Source of the DNA: Paraburkholderia silvatlantica
GTDB lineage: Bacteria; Pseudomonadota; Gammaproteobacteria; Burkholderiales; Burkholderiaceae
DNA length: 64,000 nucleotides
Direction of reading: 5' to 3'
Assembly (NCBI RefSeq): GCF_003096715.1
Contig: NZ_QEOL01000025.1
Coordinates: forward strand, 1 to 64,000
Of this stretch, positions 28,401-35,076 are shown piece by piece. The notes below the pieces were generated by a model. It searched no databases and was not told the origin of the DNA. It saw only the letters and a list, made by a program, of their open reading frames with translations. Within the stretch, counting starts at the first letter, position 1. Every line of letters starts with the position of its first letter. Position numbers and translations under genes: made by a program.

Positions 28401-28890
28401 CCATGCGCTCGAACCATGGCACGTGATGGGCGAAGAAGGCGGGGCGGGCACCACGGTGCGTTACGTCGATTCGTCGGTGGAGCGGCTCGAAGTGCGCGTG
28501 CTCGGCATCAACGAAAGCCGCCACGTCGTGACCGTGAACGGCCGCGCGCTGCCGCTGCAGCCCACCGGGCGCGTGAGCGAGAGCGTGGCGGGCGTGCGCT
28601 TTCGCGCGTGGCAGCAGGCGGCGTCGCTGCATCCCACCATCGGTGTGCACGCGCCGCTCACGATCGATATCGTCGACACCTGGAGCGCGCGCGCGATCGG
28701 CGGATGCCAGTATCATGTTGCGCATCCGGGCGGCCGCAATTATCAGACGTTTCCGGTCAACGCCTACGAGGCCGAGAGCCGGCGGCGCGCACGCTTCTTC
28801 ACGACCGGCCACACGCCGGGGCCCGTGGAAGCGGCGCCGCCCGAGCGCAGCCTCGAATTTCCGTTCACACTGGATCTACGCCGCGGCTAA
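25414..28890 (+). CDS. Transglutaminase-like protein fused to DUF2126
   Basis: 1158 residues, GTG start with GAGGAG six bases upstream. Residues 1-280 hold a bacterial transglutaminase-like N-domain and core with a complete Cys-His-Asp triad: C180 (GSGSCRDTGWLLVQTL), H229 (TDLHAWCEVY) and D245 (WIGLDPTSG). From about 300 to the end is the DUF2126 region, with DVRLTMGGEPTFVAAGDRD, HIGQGKWYPGEQLPRWAL, VEGYPPPRDARLKMLQVTPD-type segments, GTGGGNHLVLGG and PHARMSLAQQLLLRALVARF. The latter resembles a glutamine-synthetase or COOH-NH2 ligase-like fold (family knowledge). Such fusions occur beside circularly permuted ATP-grasp and alpha-E proteins. A low-complexity Ala/Gly linker lies near residues 585-620. 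Confidence 0.86.
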   Translation: MSIRVALNHVTQYRYDRLVRLAPHVVRLRPVPHCRTPILSYSMRVEPAGHFVNWQQDPFANYQARLAFPEPTREFRVTIDLVAEMAVYNPFDFFLEPSAERFPFVYAPELAAELAPYLAHSEPTPRFAAFVESIDRTPRVTIDFLVDLNQRLQREIGYLIRMEPGVQTPEETLEKGSGSCRDTGWLLVQTLRQLGLAARFVSGYLLQLTPDVKAIDGPRGAEADFTDLHAWCEVYLPGAGWIGLDPTSGLLAGEGHIPVACTPEPGSAAPIAGALDECEVEFSHSMSISRVLETPRVTKPYTEAQWADMHAMGVQVDAALAGQDVRLTMGGEPTFVAAGDRDAPEWNTDALGPTKRRYAIALMDKLRAHYGALGFLHIGQGKWYPGEQLPRWALSLFWRADGEPCWRDPALFADERSPTHHTAQDAQRFIAHLAAKLAVDPQHVQAGYEDTWYYLWRERRLPVNVDPFDSRLDDELERTRLRRVFDAGLDAVTGYVLPLACERGGAPAGQPGLRGPRWMSGPWFFRDERMYLIPGDSPMGYRLPLDSLPWVAAGDYPWQHARDPFAAPAPLRSAAELRMQYAAGFDEAAKAATGESAGSAAYAEGAGSTGELHANRYPERGESAAWVHRTALCVEVRDPARAAGPKAEAASFGRAQGQLHVFMPPLAELDDYLDLLAAVEATAADLALPVVIEGYPPPRDARLKMLQVTPDPGVIEVNIHPSSNWDELVERTEFLYQAAHETLLSTEKFMLDGRHTGTGGGNHLVLGGATPADSPFLRRPDLLASLVAYWHNHPSLSYLFSGLFIGPTSQAPRVDEARNDQVYELEVAFAEIQRQVDLLRGFGSPFDGGPRVPPWLIDRTLRNILIDVTGNTHRAEFCIDKLYSPDGPTGRLGLLELRGFEMPPHARMSLAQQLLLRALVARFWKTPYTQRLTRWGTELHDRFMLSTFVQMDFDDVLAETSAAGFALDPAWFAPHFEFRFPLVGELQTSGIALSVRHALEPWHVMGEEGGAGTTVRYVDSSVERLEVRVLGINESRHVVTVNGRALPLQPTGRVSESVAGVRFRAWQQAASLHPTIGVHAPLTIDIVDTWSARAIGGCQYHVAHPGGRNYQTFPVNAYEAESRRRARFFTTGHTPGPVEAAPPERSLEFPFTLDLRRG

Positions 28891-28926
28891 TTGCGGCCGA
28901 TAACCCGACAAGAGCCCTAACCGAAG

Positions 28927-28950
28927 GCGCGCCTCACGAACGAGGCGCGC
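28927..28950. repeat. Perfect 9-bp hairpin between coupled genes
   Basis: GCGCGCCTC (28927-28935), a 6-nt loop ACGAAC, then GAGGCGCGC (28942-28950). It sits between the stop at 28890 and the probable TTG start at 28968. The 3' arm contains the only GAGG near the next gene, so the structure could modulate translation or processing of the operon transcript (inference). Confidence 0.5.
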
Positions 28951-28967
28951 TGCCACGACCCACGATC

Positions 28968-31610
28968 TTGCCGACCCAATCCACCCTTCCGTTCGATTCC
29001 TCCGCCGGCGACGACGAGGCGTACGCGCCGCTGCGCACGCTGCCAGTGCGCGCCGGGCACTGGGACGAACTGCAAACGGCAGAAGGCGAGCTGCGCGAGC
29101 CGTGGCGGCAGTTTTTCGGGCTGCTCGGCAAGCCGGGCGTGGCGGGATTCGACGGCGCCGCGGCGTCGGTCGCGCGCCAGGTGCGGGAAAACGACATCAC
29201 CTATAACGTCTACGCGGACCCGGGCGGACCGCGGCCGTGGGCGCTCGACGTGCTGCCGTTCATCATCGACGAGGCCGAATGGGCGCAGATCGAGCGCGGC
29301 GCCGCGCAGCGCGCGCGCCTGCTCAACGAGATCGTCGCCGACATCTACGGGCCGCAAACGCTGCTCGCGCGCGGCCTGCTGCCGCCCGCGCTGGTGTTCG
29401 GCCACCCGGGCTACCTGCGCGCCGTGAAAGGCTTCGTGCCGCCCGGCCGCCAGTATCTGCAGATCGTCGCGCTCGACCTCGCGCGCGCGCCTGAAGGCCA
29501 GTGGACCGTCGTCTCGCACCGCGCGGAAGCGCCCTCGGGACTCGGCTATCTGCTGGAAAACCGCCTGATCGTCTCGAGCCTCTTCGCCGAGCCGTTTCGC
29601 ACCCTGCGGGTGCACCGTCTCGCGCCGTCCTATTCGCAGCTCGTCGCCACGCTCGCCGCGGCCGCGCGCGCGATCATGAGCGCCGACGAGCGCAGCGTGA
29701 GCGGCGCGTCTGCGCATATCGTGCTGCTCACGCCGGGGCCCTTTAGCGAGACCTACTTCGAGCACGTGTTCCTCGCGCGCTACCTCGGCCTCACGCTCGT
29801 CGAGGGTAAGGACCTCACAGTGCGCGACGACATGCTGTACCTGAAAACGCTCGACGGCCTGGAGCGCGTGCACGCCGTGCTGCGGCGCCTCGACGATACC
29901 TTCTGCGACCCGGTCGAGCTTCGCGCCGCCTCGACCATCGGCGTGCCGGGCCTGCTGCAGGTCATGCGCGCGGGCAACGTGATGGTCTCGAACGTGCCCG
30001 GCGCGGGCTTCGTCGAATCGCCTGCGCTGCACGGCTTCATGCCCGGCATCGCGCAGGCGCTGCTCGGCGAGGAGCTTGCGCTGCCGGGCATCGCGACATG
30101 GTGGTGCGGCGAAGACGCGGCCTGGCGCGATGCGCTCGCGCAGGTGCCCGAGGCGCTGCTCGTGCCGACGTGGCCGGGCGCGGCGAATGCGTCGTCCGAG
30201 CCGCCCGCGGTGCCGGGACTGGCCGCCGGCCTGCAAACGCTCGCCGACTGGCGCGAGCGCATCGAGCAGTTGCCCGACGCCTTCACGGTCCAGCAGCCGC
30301 TGCGCTACAGCTATACGCCGCGCTACGAGACCGGTGCGGGCATGCTCGGCGCGCGGCCTGCCGTGCTGCGCGTCTACGCAATCGCCGACCAGGAATGCGG
30401 CTGGCGTGTGCTGCCTGGCGGCTTCACGCGCCTTGCCGCCGAACATCAGGAATCCGTATCGATGCAGATGGGCGGCAGCAGCGTGGATACCTGGGTGCTG
30501 TCGAGCCAGCCCGGTTCGACCTTCACGCTCTTGCCGAGCCCGATCAAGCCCGGCGAGCTGCGCCGCGAGCGCCGCCGCGTGCCGAGCCGCGCGGCGGAAA
30601 ACCTGTTCTGGGCGGGGCGTTATGGCGAGCGCGCCGAAAATGGCGTGCGCCTGTGCCGGCTGATTCTCGGTTCGCTCGAAGGCAGCGACGCAGAAGAGTT
30701 GTTCGACACCTTCATCGAACTGGCCGCCGCCAACGGGCTCGTGCCCTCAGCGGTCAGCGAAGCCCGGCGCAGCCTCGACGACTTCGAGCGCGTGCTCGTG
30801 GCCAATCTGCACGAAAATGCGGGCGCAACGGGAATCGGCCGCACGCTCGCGAGCCAGGCGTACGCATGCGGCGAAATTCGCGGCCGGCTGTCGAACGACC
30901 ATTGGCGCACCGTGCTTGCCTCGCGCAACGACTTCCGCGATGCGCTTCATGCGCTTTCGCTCGTGCCGGCGGCTGCGCGTCAAGGAGCGGCGATCGAATT
31001 CAGGCGCCCCACGCCGTACGACCGCATGGCGCTGATGGGCGCGCTCGATGCGCTCGCCACGCAATTGAGCGCCATCAGCGGCTGCCAGGGCGACCGCATG
31101 ACCCGCGACGAAGCCTGGCGCCTGCTGTTCGCGGGGCGCCATATCGAACGCGTGGCCGCGATGGCCACCATCCTCCGCATCGCCGCGCACGAACGCACGC
31201 TCGCCACGCCCGCGGGCTTCGACGTGCTGCTGCAACTGTTCGACAGCACGCTCACGTATCGCTCGCTGTATCCGGGGCGCCTCGAGGTGCCCGCCCTGCT
31301 CGACGTGATCGTGACCGACCCGACCAATCCTCGCGGCCTGTACGGCGTCTATGCGCGGCTGCGCGCGCGGCTCGACGAAATCGCCGAGGCGGCGCGCGGT
31401 CCAAAGCGCGAGCCGTTCGCTTCGCAACTCGCGCCCGTCGAGGCGCTGCCGACGCTGGAGGCGATTTGCGAGCCCGGCGGCGACGGCCGCTACCCTGCGC
31501 TCACCGCACTGTGCGACAGTCTCGCCGAGCGGATGGCCGCGATGTCGAACGAGATCAGCGCGCGCTGGTTCAGCCACGCCGCGCCGCTCGCCGCGCAGGT
31601 CTGGTCATGA
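28968..31610 (+). CDS. Circularly permuted ATP-grasp protein fused to alpha-E domain
   Basis: 880 residues if TTG 28968 is the start; no ATG or GTG lies nearby and the ribosome-binding site is unclear, so the start is uncertain. The N-terminal half repeats the ATP-grasp family pattern: ENDITYNVYADPGGPRPWAL, GLGYLLENRLIVSSLF, VLLTPGPFSETYFEHVFLAR, GLERVHAVLRRLDDTFCDPVEL, MQMGGSSVDTWVLS. From about residue 540 is the all-helical alpha-E (DUF403) domain: SRAAENLFWAGRYGERAENG, ISGCQGDRMTRDEAWRLLFAGRHIERVAAM and TYRSLYPGRLEVPALLDVIV. In many bacteria these two domains are separate adjacent genes; here they are one chain. It overlaps the next gene by 4 bp. Confidence 0.85.
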   Translation: MPTQSTLPFDSSAGDDEAYAPLRTLPVRAGHWDELQTAEGELREPWRQFFGLLGKPGVAGFDGAAASVARQVRENDITYNVYADPGGPRPWALDVLPFIIDEAEWAQIERGAAQRARLLNEIVADIYGPQTLLARGLLPPALVFGHPGYLRAVKGFVPPGRQYLQIVALDLARAPEGQWTVVSHRAEAPSGLGYLLENRLIVSSLFAEPFRTLRVHRLAPSYSQLVATLAAAARAIMSADERSVSGASAHIVLLTPGPFSETYFEHVFLARYLGLTLVEGKDLTVRDDMLYLKTLDGLERVHAVLRRLDDTFCDPVELRAASTIGVPGLLQVMRAGNVMVSNVPGAGFVESPALHGFMPGIAQALLGEELALPGIATWWCGEDAAWRDALAQVPEALLVPTWPGAANASSEPPAVPGLAAGLQTLADWRERIEQLPDAFTVQQPLRYSYTPRYETGAGMLGARPAVLRVYAIADQECGWRVLPGGFTRLAAEHQESVSMQMGGSSVDTWVLSSQPGSTFTLLPSPIKPGELRRERRRVPSRAAENLFWAGRYGERAENGVRLCRLILGSLEGSDAEELFDTFIELAAANGLVPSAVSEARRSLDDFERVLVANLHENAGATGIGRTLASQAYACGEIRGRLSNDHWRTVLASRNDFRDALHALSLVPAAARQGAAIEFRRPTPYDRMALMGALDALATQLSAISGCQGDRMTRDEAWRLLFAGRHIERVAAMATILRIAAHERTLATPAGFDVLLQLFDSTLTYRSLYPGRLEVPALLDVIVTDPTNPRGLYGVYARLRARLDEIAEAARGPKREPFASQLAPVEALPTLEAICEPGGDGRYPALTALCDSLAERMAAMSNEISARWFSHAAPLAAQVWS

Positions 31611-32509
31611 ACGGCACGCGCCTCGCGGTCACGCACCGCACGACCTACCGCTATTCGACGCTCGTCGAGACCGCGCAGCATCTCGCGACCATCCGCCCGC
31701 TCGACCTTCCCTGGCAGCGCGTGCTCGCACACCGCGAGCGTATCGAACCCGCGCCGTCGTATCAGACGAGCCGCCGCGACGCCTTCGGCAACGAGGTCCT
31801 CTATTTCTCGTTCGACGCGCCGCACGACTACCTGCGGATGACGAGTGAAACGAACGTGCTGCTCACGCCGCGCTACGCGACGCTCGACGCTCACGGCACG
31901 CCAGCCTGGGAAGACGTCGCGCATACGCTGCGTTACACGGCGGGCGGCGCTTTCCATGCGGAGTCGGAGTTCTGCTTCGCCTCGCCGAATATCGCCTTGC
32001 TGCCCGAACTGCGCGCCTACGCGCTGGAGAGTTTCGCGCCCGGCGCCCCCGTTCTGGCCGGCGCGATCGATCTGATGCATCGCATCCACGCCGATTTCGC
32101 GTACCGCCCCTCGGCCACGTCGTTCGACACGCCCGCCGCGCGCGCATTCGAACTGCGCCATGGCGTGTGTCAGGATTTCGCCCAGGTGATGATCGGCTGC
32201 CTGCGCTCGATCGGGCTCGCCGCGCGCTACGTGAGCGGCTATCTGCGCAACGATCCGCCCGAAGGCGCTCAACCGATGATCGGCGCGGACGCCTCGCATG
32301 CGTGGGTGTCGCTCTACGTGCCTTCGGCGCCGCCTGCCCCGTGTGCTGGCTGGATCGATCTCGATCCGACCAACGACGTGCTCGCCGACCAGGGCCACGT
32401 GACACTCGCCATCGGCCGCGATTACACCGACGTGTCGCTGCTGCGCGGCGTCATTCTTGGCGGGGGCGCGCACCGGGTGGACGTGGCGGTCCATGTGAGC
32501 GCAGATTGA
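31607..32509 (+). CDS. Transglutaminase-like cysteine protease/ligase
   Basis: 300 residues. The bacterial transglutaminase N-terminal region (about 1-100) contains TYRYSTLVETAQHLATIRPL and RRDAFGNEVLYFSF. The papain-like core has a complete triad: C188 (RHGVCQDFAQVMIGCLRSIG), H231 (SHAWVSLYVP) and D253 (WIDLDPTND). Bacterial proteins of this group are predicted to cleave or transfer peptide or isopeptide bonds. The start overlaps the ATP-grasp/alpha-E stop (ATGA), so it is translationally coupled and the last gene of the operon. A strong hairpin follows. Confidence 0.88.
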   Translation: MNGTRLAVTHRTTYRYSTLVETAQHLATIRPLDLPWQRVLAHRERIEPAPSYQTSRRDAFGNEVLYFSFDAPHDYLRMTSETNVLLTPRYATLDAHGTPAWEDVAHTLRYTAGGAFHAESEFCFASPNIALLPELRAYALESFAPGAPVLAGAIDLMHRIHADFAYRPSATSFDTPAARAFELRHGVCQDFAQVMIGCLRSIGLAARYVSGYLRNDPPEGAQPMIGADASHAWVSLYVPSAPPAPCAGWIDLDPTNDVLADQGHVTLAIGRDYTDVSLLRGVILGGGAHRVDVAVHVSAD

Positions 32510-32597
32510 AGGCTGCGCCCAGACCCGGCGTCGAAGCGGCGCAACGCCTGCCGGCGAATGAGGCCGGGTCATTACGTAAGACTAAAAGCGCGGCTGA

Positions 32598-32630
32598 ATG
32601 CAGGCGCGCGCGAAACCCACGCGCCTGCAT
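32598..32630. terminator. Bidirectional hairpin terminator candidate
   Basis: Perfect 11-bp stem: ATGCAGGCGCG (32598-32608), an 11-nt loop, then CGCGCCTGCAT (32620-32630). It lies between the convergent transglutaminase gene (stop 32509) and pstS (stop 32642). On the minus strand a TTTTA follows about ten bases later; on the plus strand there is only ATTT. Confidence 0.65.
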
Positions 32631-32641
32631 GGCATTTCGGG

Positions 32642-33667
32642 TTACGGCGCGATCGGTTTGCCGCTCGCGTCCTTGACCTTCTCCTTCCATTGCGACTTGA
32701 TTTCGCTGACCACTGACTCCGGCAGCGAGATGTAGTCGAGGCTATCGGCGGCGGACGAGCCGTTCTTGAAGGCCCAGTCGAAGAACTTGAGCGTTTCCTT
32801 GCCCTGGTCCGGCTTGTCCTGCGCGGTGTGCAGCAGCACGAAGGTCGCGCCGACCACCGGCCATGCGTCCTTGCCCGGCTCGTTCGTGAGGATCTGGTAG
32901 AACGACTTCTTCCAGTCCGCGCCGGCGGCGGCTGCCTTGAACGTTTCGGTGTCCGGCTGAACAACTGCGCCCGCTTCGTTCTTCATCGCGGCGTAGACCA
33001 TGTGGTTCTGCTTGGCGTACGCCCACTCGACGTAGCCGATCGCGCCCGGCAGACGCTGCACGAAGGCGGCGACGCCGTCGTTGCCCTTGCCGCCCGTGCC
33101 CGTCGGCCAGTTCACGGTCGTGCCTTCGCCGACCTTGCTCTTCCACTCGGGGTTGACCTTCGAGAGGTAGTTCGTCCAGATGAAGCTGGTGCCCGAACCG
33201 TCGGCGCGGCGCACCACGGCGATGTCGAGGTCAGGCAGTTTGACCTTCGGGTTCAGTGCGGCGATGGCCGGATCGTTCCACTTCTTGATCTTGCCGAGGT
33301 AGATGTCGCCGAGCACCGGGCCCGACAGCGTGATTTCGCCGGCCCTGATACCCGGCACGTTGATCGCCGGCACCACGCCGCCGACCACCGTCGGGAACTG
33401 GAACAGGCCGTCCTTGGCCAGTTGGTCGTCCTTCAGCGGAGCATCGGAGCCCGCGAAGTCGACAGTCCTGGCCTGGATCTGCTTGATGCCGCCCGACGAA
33501 CCAATGCCCTGGTAATTCACCTTGCCGCCGCCCGACTTTTGATAGGCATCCGCCCATTTCGTGTAGATCGGTGCTGCGAAGGTGCTGCCCGCGCCGGTGA
33601 TATCCGCAGCCTGGGCGATGCCCGTGCCCAACGCGAGAATGACAATCGCAAATAGACTGAGTCTCAT
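32642..33667 (-). CDS. pstS: Phosphate ABC transporter substrate-binding protein
   Basis: 341 residues. Signal peptide MRLSLFAIVILALGTGIAQA precedes ADITGAGSTFAAPIYTKW, the PstS opening motif. Phosphate-contact motifs include GSSGGIKQI, VDFAGSDAPL and RRADGSGTSFIWTNYL. Late markers are PGAIGYVEWAYAKQN and FFDWAFKNG. AAGGAG precedes the start. The other pst genes are not on the same strand next to it (the upstream neighbour is divergent), so the rest of the transporter is elsewhere. A Pho-box-like repeat is 37-67 bp upstream. Confidence 0.93.
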   Translation of the reverse strand: MRLSLFAIVILALGTGIAQAADITGAGSTFAAPIYTKWADAYQKSGGGKVNYQGIGSSGGIKQIQARTVDFAGSDAPLKDDQLAKDGLFQFPTVVGGVVPAINVPGIRAGEITLSGPVLGDIYLGKIKKWNDPAIAALNPKVKLPDLDIAVVRRADGSGTSFIWTNYLSKVNPEWKSKVGEGTTVNWPTGTGGKGNDGVAAFVQRLPGAIGYVEWAYAKQNHMVYAAMKNEAGAVVQPDTETFKAAAAGADWKKSFYQILTNEPGKDAWPVVGATFVLLHTAQDKPDQGKETLKFFDWAFKNGSSAADSLDYISLPESVVSEIKSQWKEKVKDASGKPIAP

Positions 33668-33703
33668 CCCGTACTCCTTAAAATCGTTCTTGATGCGCTG
33701 GAC

Positions 33704-33734
33704 GTTACGTTCGCAATGTGACGATTGGGTGACG
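33704..33734 (-). promoter_or_regulatory. Pho-box-like repeats upstream of pstS
   Basis: Read on the pstS strand, CGTCAC occurs at 33734-33729 and again at 33723-33718, an 11-bp period, followed by the weaker CGTAAC at 33709-33704. PhoB sites are 7-bp direct repeats spaced 11 bp (consensus CTGTCAT-like), so this fits a divergent Pho box. The first repeat matches only partly. Confidence 0.45.
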
Positions 33735-33847
33735 CTGCAATCGATCGCAAAAGAGAGCTTATGGATGCCGACGTCACCATTCAGGGGGCGTGTTAGCAAG
33801 GACTCCCTGAATACATTCGAAGGCGGATCGCGGCACGTGCGGAATGT

Positions 33848-33879
33848 CGGTATAAACGGTATATACTATTTATACCGTT
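33848..33879. promoter_or_regulatory. Palindromic operator with three half-sites
   Basis: Half-sites are CGGTATAAA (33848-33856), AACGGTATA (33855-33863) and the inverted TATACCGTT (33871-33879), which pairs perfectly with the second over 9 bp across a 7-bp spacer. A -10-like TATACT lies inside (33862-33867). The site ends 18 bp before ATG 33898, so a protein bound here would block transcription of that gene, most simply by autoregulation. Confidence 0.6.
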
Positions 33880-33897
33880 TTCAGACCGGAGATCGAC

Positions 33898-34365
33898 ATG
33901 ACTGTAGCGACCACACGCAAAGCCACAAAGAAGGCGTTCCACTTCCCGAAGTCCGCGGCCCCCGCGGAAGAGCAAAGCGAAGCAGCAAAGCCCGCCGCGC
34001 AAGCGCAAGCGGCGGTCAAGGCCAAACGCAAAAAGGCCGTACCCAAAGCGGCGGCGATACCCACTGGCGGCGCTGCAGAGGCGCCGGCTCCTGCAGCCGC
34101 CCCCGCCGAAAAGGTCAAGGCCAGGCGCGTCAAGAAAGACAAGGTCGTGCGTGACAGCTTCACGATGCCCAAGACGGATTACCAGCGCATCGCACTCCTC
34201 AAACGCAAGTGCCTGGAAGCCGGCGTTGAGGTGAGAAAGAGCGAGCTGCTGCGCGCCGGTCTTCAAATGCTGGAAGCGGCCCCGCAGAAGCGGCTGCTGG
34301 CTGCGATCGAAGCGCTTGAAACCGTCAAGACGGGCCGTCCGGCCAAAGGCGACGAAAACGGGTGA
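33898..34365 (+). CDS. Lys/Ala/Pro-rich protein with ribbon-helix-helix-like C-terminus
   Basis: 155 residues. The first 85 are low-complexity, Lys/Ala/Pro/Gln-rich (for example AAQAQAAVKAKRKKAVPKAA), like the basic tails of histone-like proteins. The C-terminal about 60 residues are ordered: RDSFTMPKTDYQRIALLKRK, then AGVEVRKSELLRAGLQMLEA. That is a beta strand followed by two helices with the KSELLRAGL signature seen in ribbon-helix-helix DNA-binding proteins. It probably binds DNA, and the palindrome just upstream suggests it controls itself. Divergent from pstS. No toxin partner is adjacent. Confidence 0.65.
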   Translation: MTVATTRKATKKAFHFPKSAAPAEEQSEAAKPAAQAQAAVKAKRKKAVPKAAAIPTGGAAEAPAPAAAPAEKVKARRVKKDKVVRDSFTMPKTDYQRIALLKRKCLEAGVEVRKSELLRAGLQMLEAAPQKRLLAAIEALETVKTGRPAKGDENG

Positions 34366-34474
34366 TGCGCGCGAGGCGCTGATGATGATGGGCTTGGGGC
34401 GTCTGCCAGTGGAAGGCGATGCATCCGGATTGAACGCCGTAGGCGTTCGATCGCTCGCCGCGTGGGCCGTGGTG

Positions 34475-34843
34475 TTACTTCCTGCGCCGCTGATTGATCA
34501 GCCGCACGATATCGCTCGTGGGGCCGCTCGTGATCAGGCGCGGGATGTCGTCGAGGTGGACCCATCGACACCTGGCGATCTCGCTGCTCGGCCGCGCTTT
34601 GGCCTGCCTCGGTATTTCGCAGGAAAAGACGTGGTGGTGCTTCTGCTTGCCGCGAATGTCGAACAGGTACCTGGCCGACTTGCCGAGGAGGCGGGTCTCC
34701 TCCTTGAGCTCTCGAAGCGCGGTCTCCGTAAGTTGCTCACCGCGCTTCAACATGCCGCCCGGCAGTGCCCACTTCGACTGACTGCGTGCTACCAGGAGAA
34801 TTCGCTTGCCTCTACGACAGATCACGGTGGCCCGTTTCTTCAA
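34475..34843 (-). CDS. NUDIX hydrolase
   Basis: 122 residues from TTG 34843, which has GGGAG five bases upstream and gives MKKRATVICRRGKRILLVAR, a normal NUDIX opening. The open frame extends to a TTG at 34897 with less natural sequence. A full Nudix box G30-x5-E36-x7-R44-E45-L46-x-E48-E49 (GGMLKRGEQLTETALRELKE) binds Mg2+ for diphosphate hydrolysis. It resembles small diphosphoinositol-polyphosphate or Ap4A-type hydrolases. Convergent with the basic protein, and next to a CHAD-domain protein. Confidence 0.82.
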   Translation of the reverse strand: MKKRATVICRRGKRILLVARSQSKWALPGGMLKRGEQLTETALRELKEETRLLGKSARYLFDIRGKQKHHHVFSCEIPRQAKARPSSEIARCRWVHLDDIPRLITSGPTSDIVRLINQRRRK

Positions 34844-35076
34844 CTCGAACTCCCACTTCGTTCCCGGAGGGCGCTTCTCGATGCATCCGCATAGCAACGC
34901 CTGACGTAGGTAAGCATCGTAATACAGAAAAGCAGAAGGTCAACCTGCTGGCAACGCAAAGGCTGTCAACTTGTCAGAATTTGCGCAATTCATCAAATCG
35001 TCACAAAGATCGGGTTGCCGGGCGCCCCTATGGTATGGTTTGGGCCAACCCGTTTTTTGTCAGACTCGAGGCTGAA

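Noticed and set aside
25432..28812. 1126-codon antisense frame opposite the transglutaminase-DUF2126 gene
   Set aside because: Same high-GC antisense effect. No ribosome-binding site, low-complexity Arg/His/Val composition, and the sense strand has full domain motifs.
22636..32509. A lanthipeptide or graspetide (RiPP) cluster
   Set aside because: The ATP-grasp proteins are the circularly permuted type, not the graspetide type. No precursor peptide, leader-binding domain or exporter was found beside them.
33898..34365. Antitoxin of a toxin-antitoxin pair
   Set aside because: The RHH-like end and the operator fit, but no toxin-sized gene is adjacent on the same strand. The next gene is a convergent NUDIX hydrolase.
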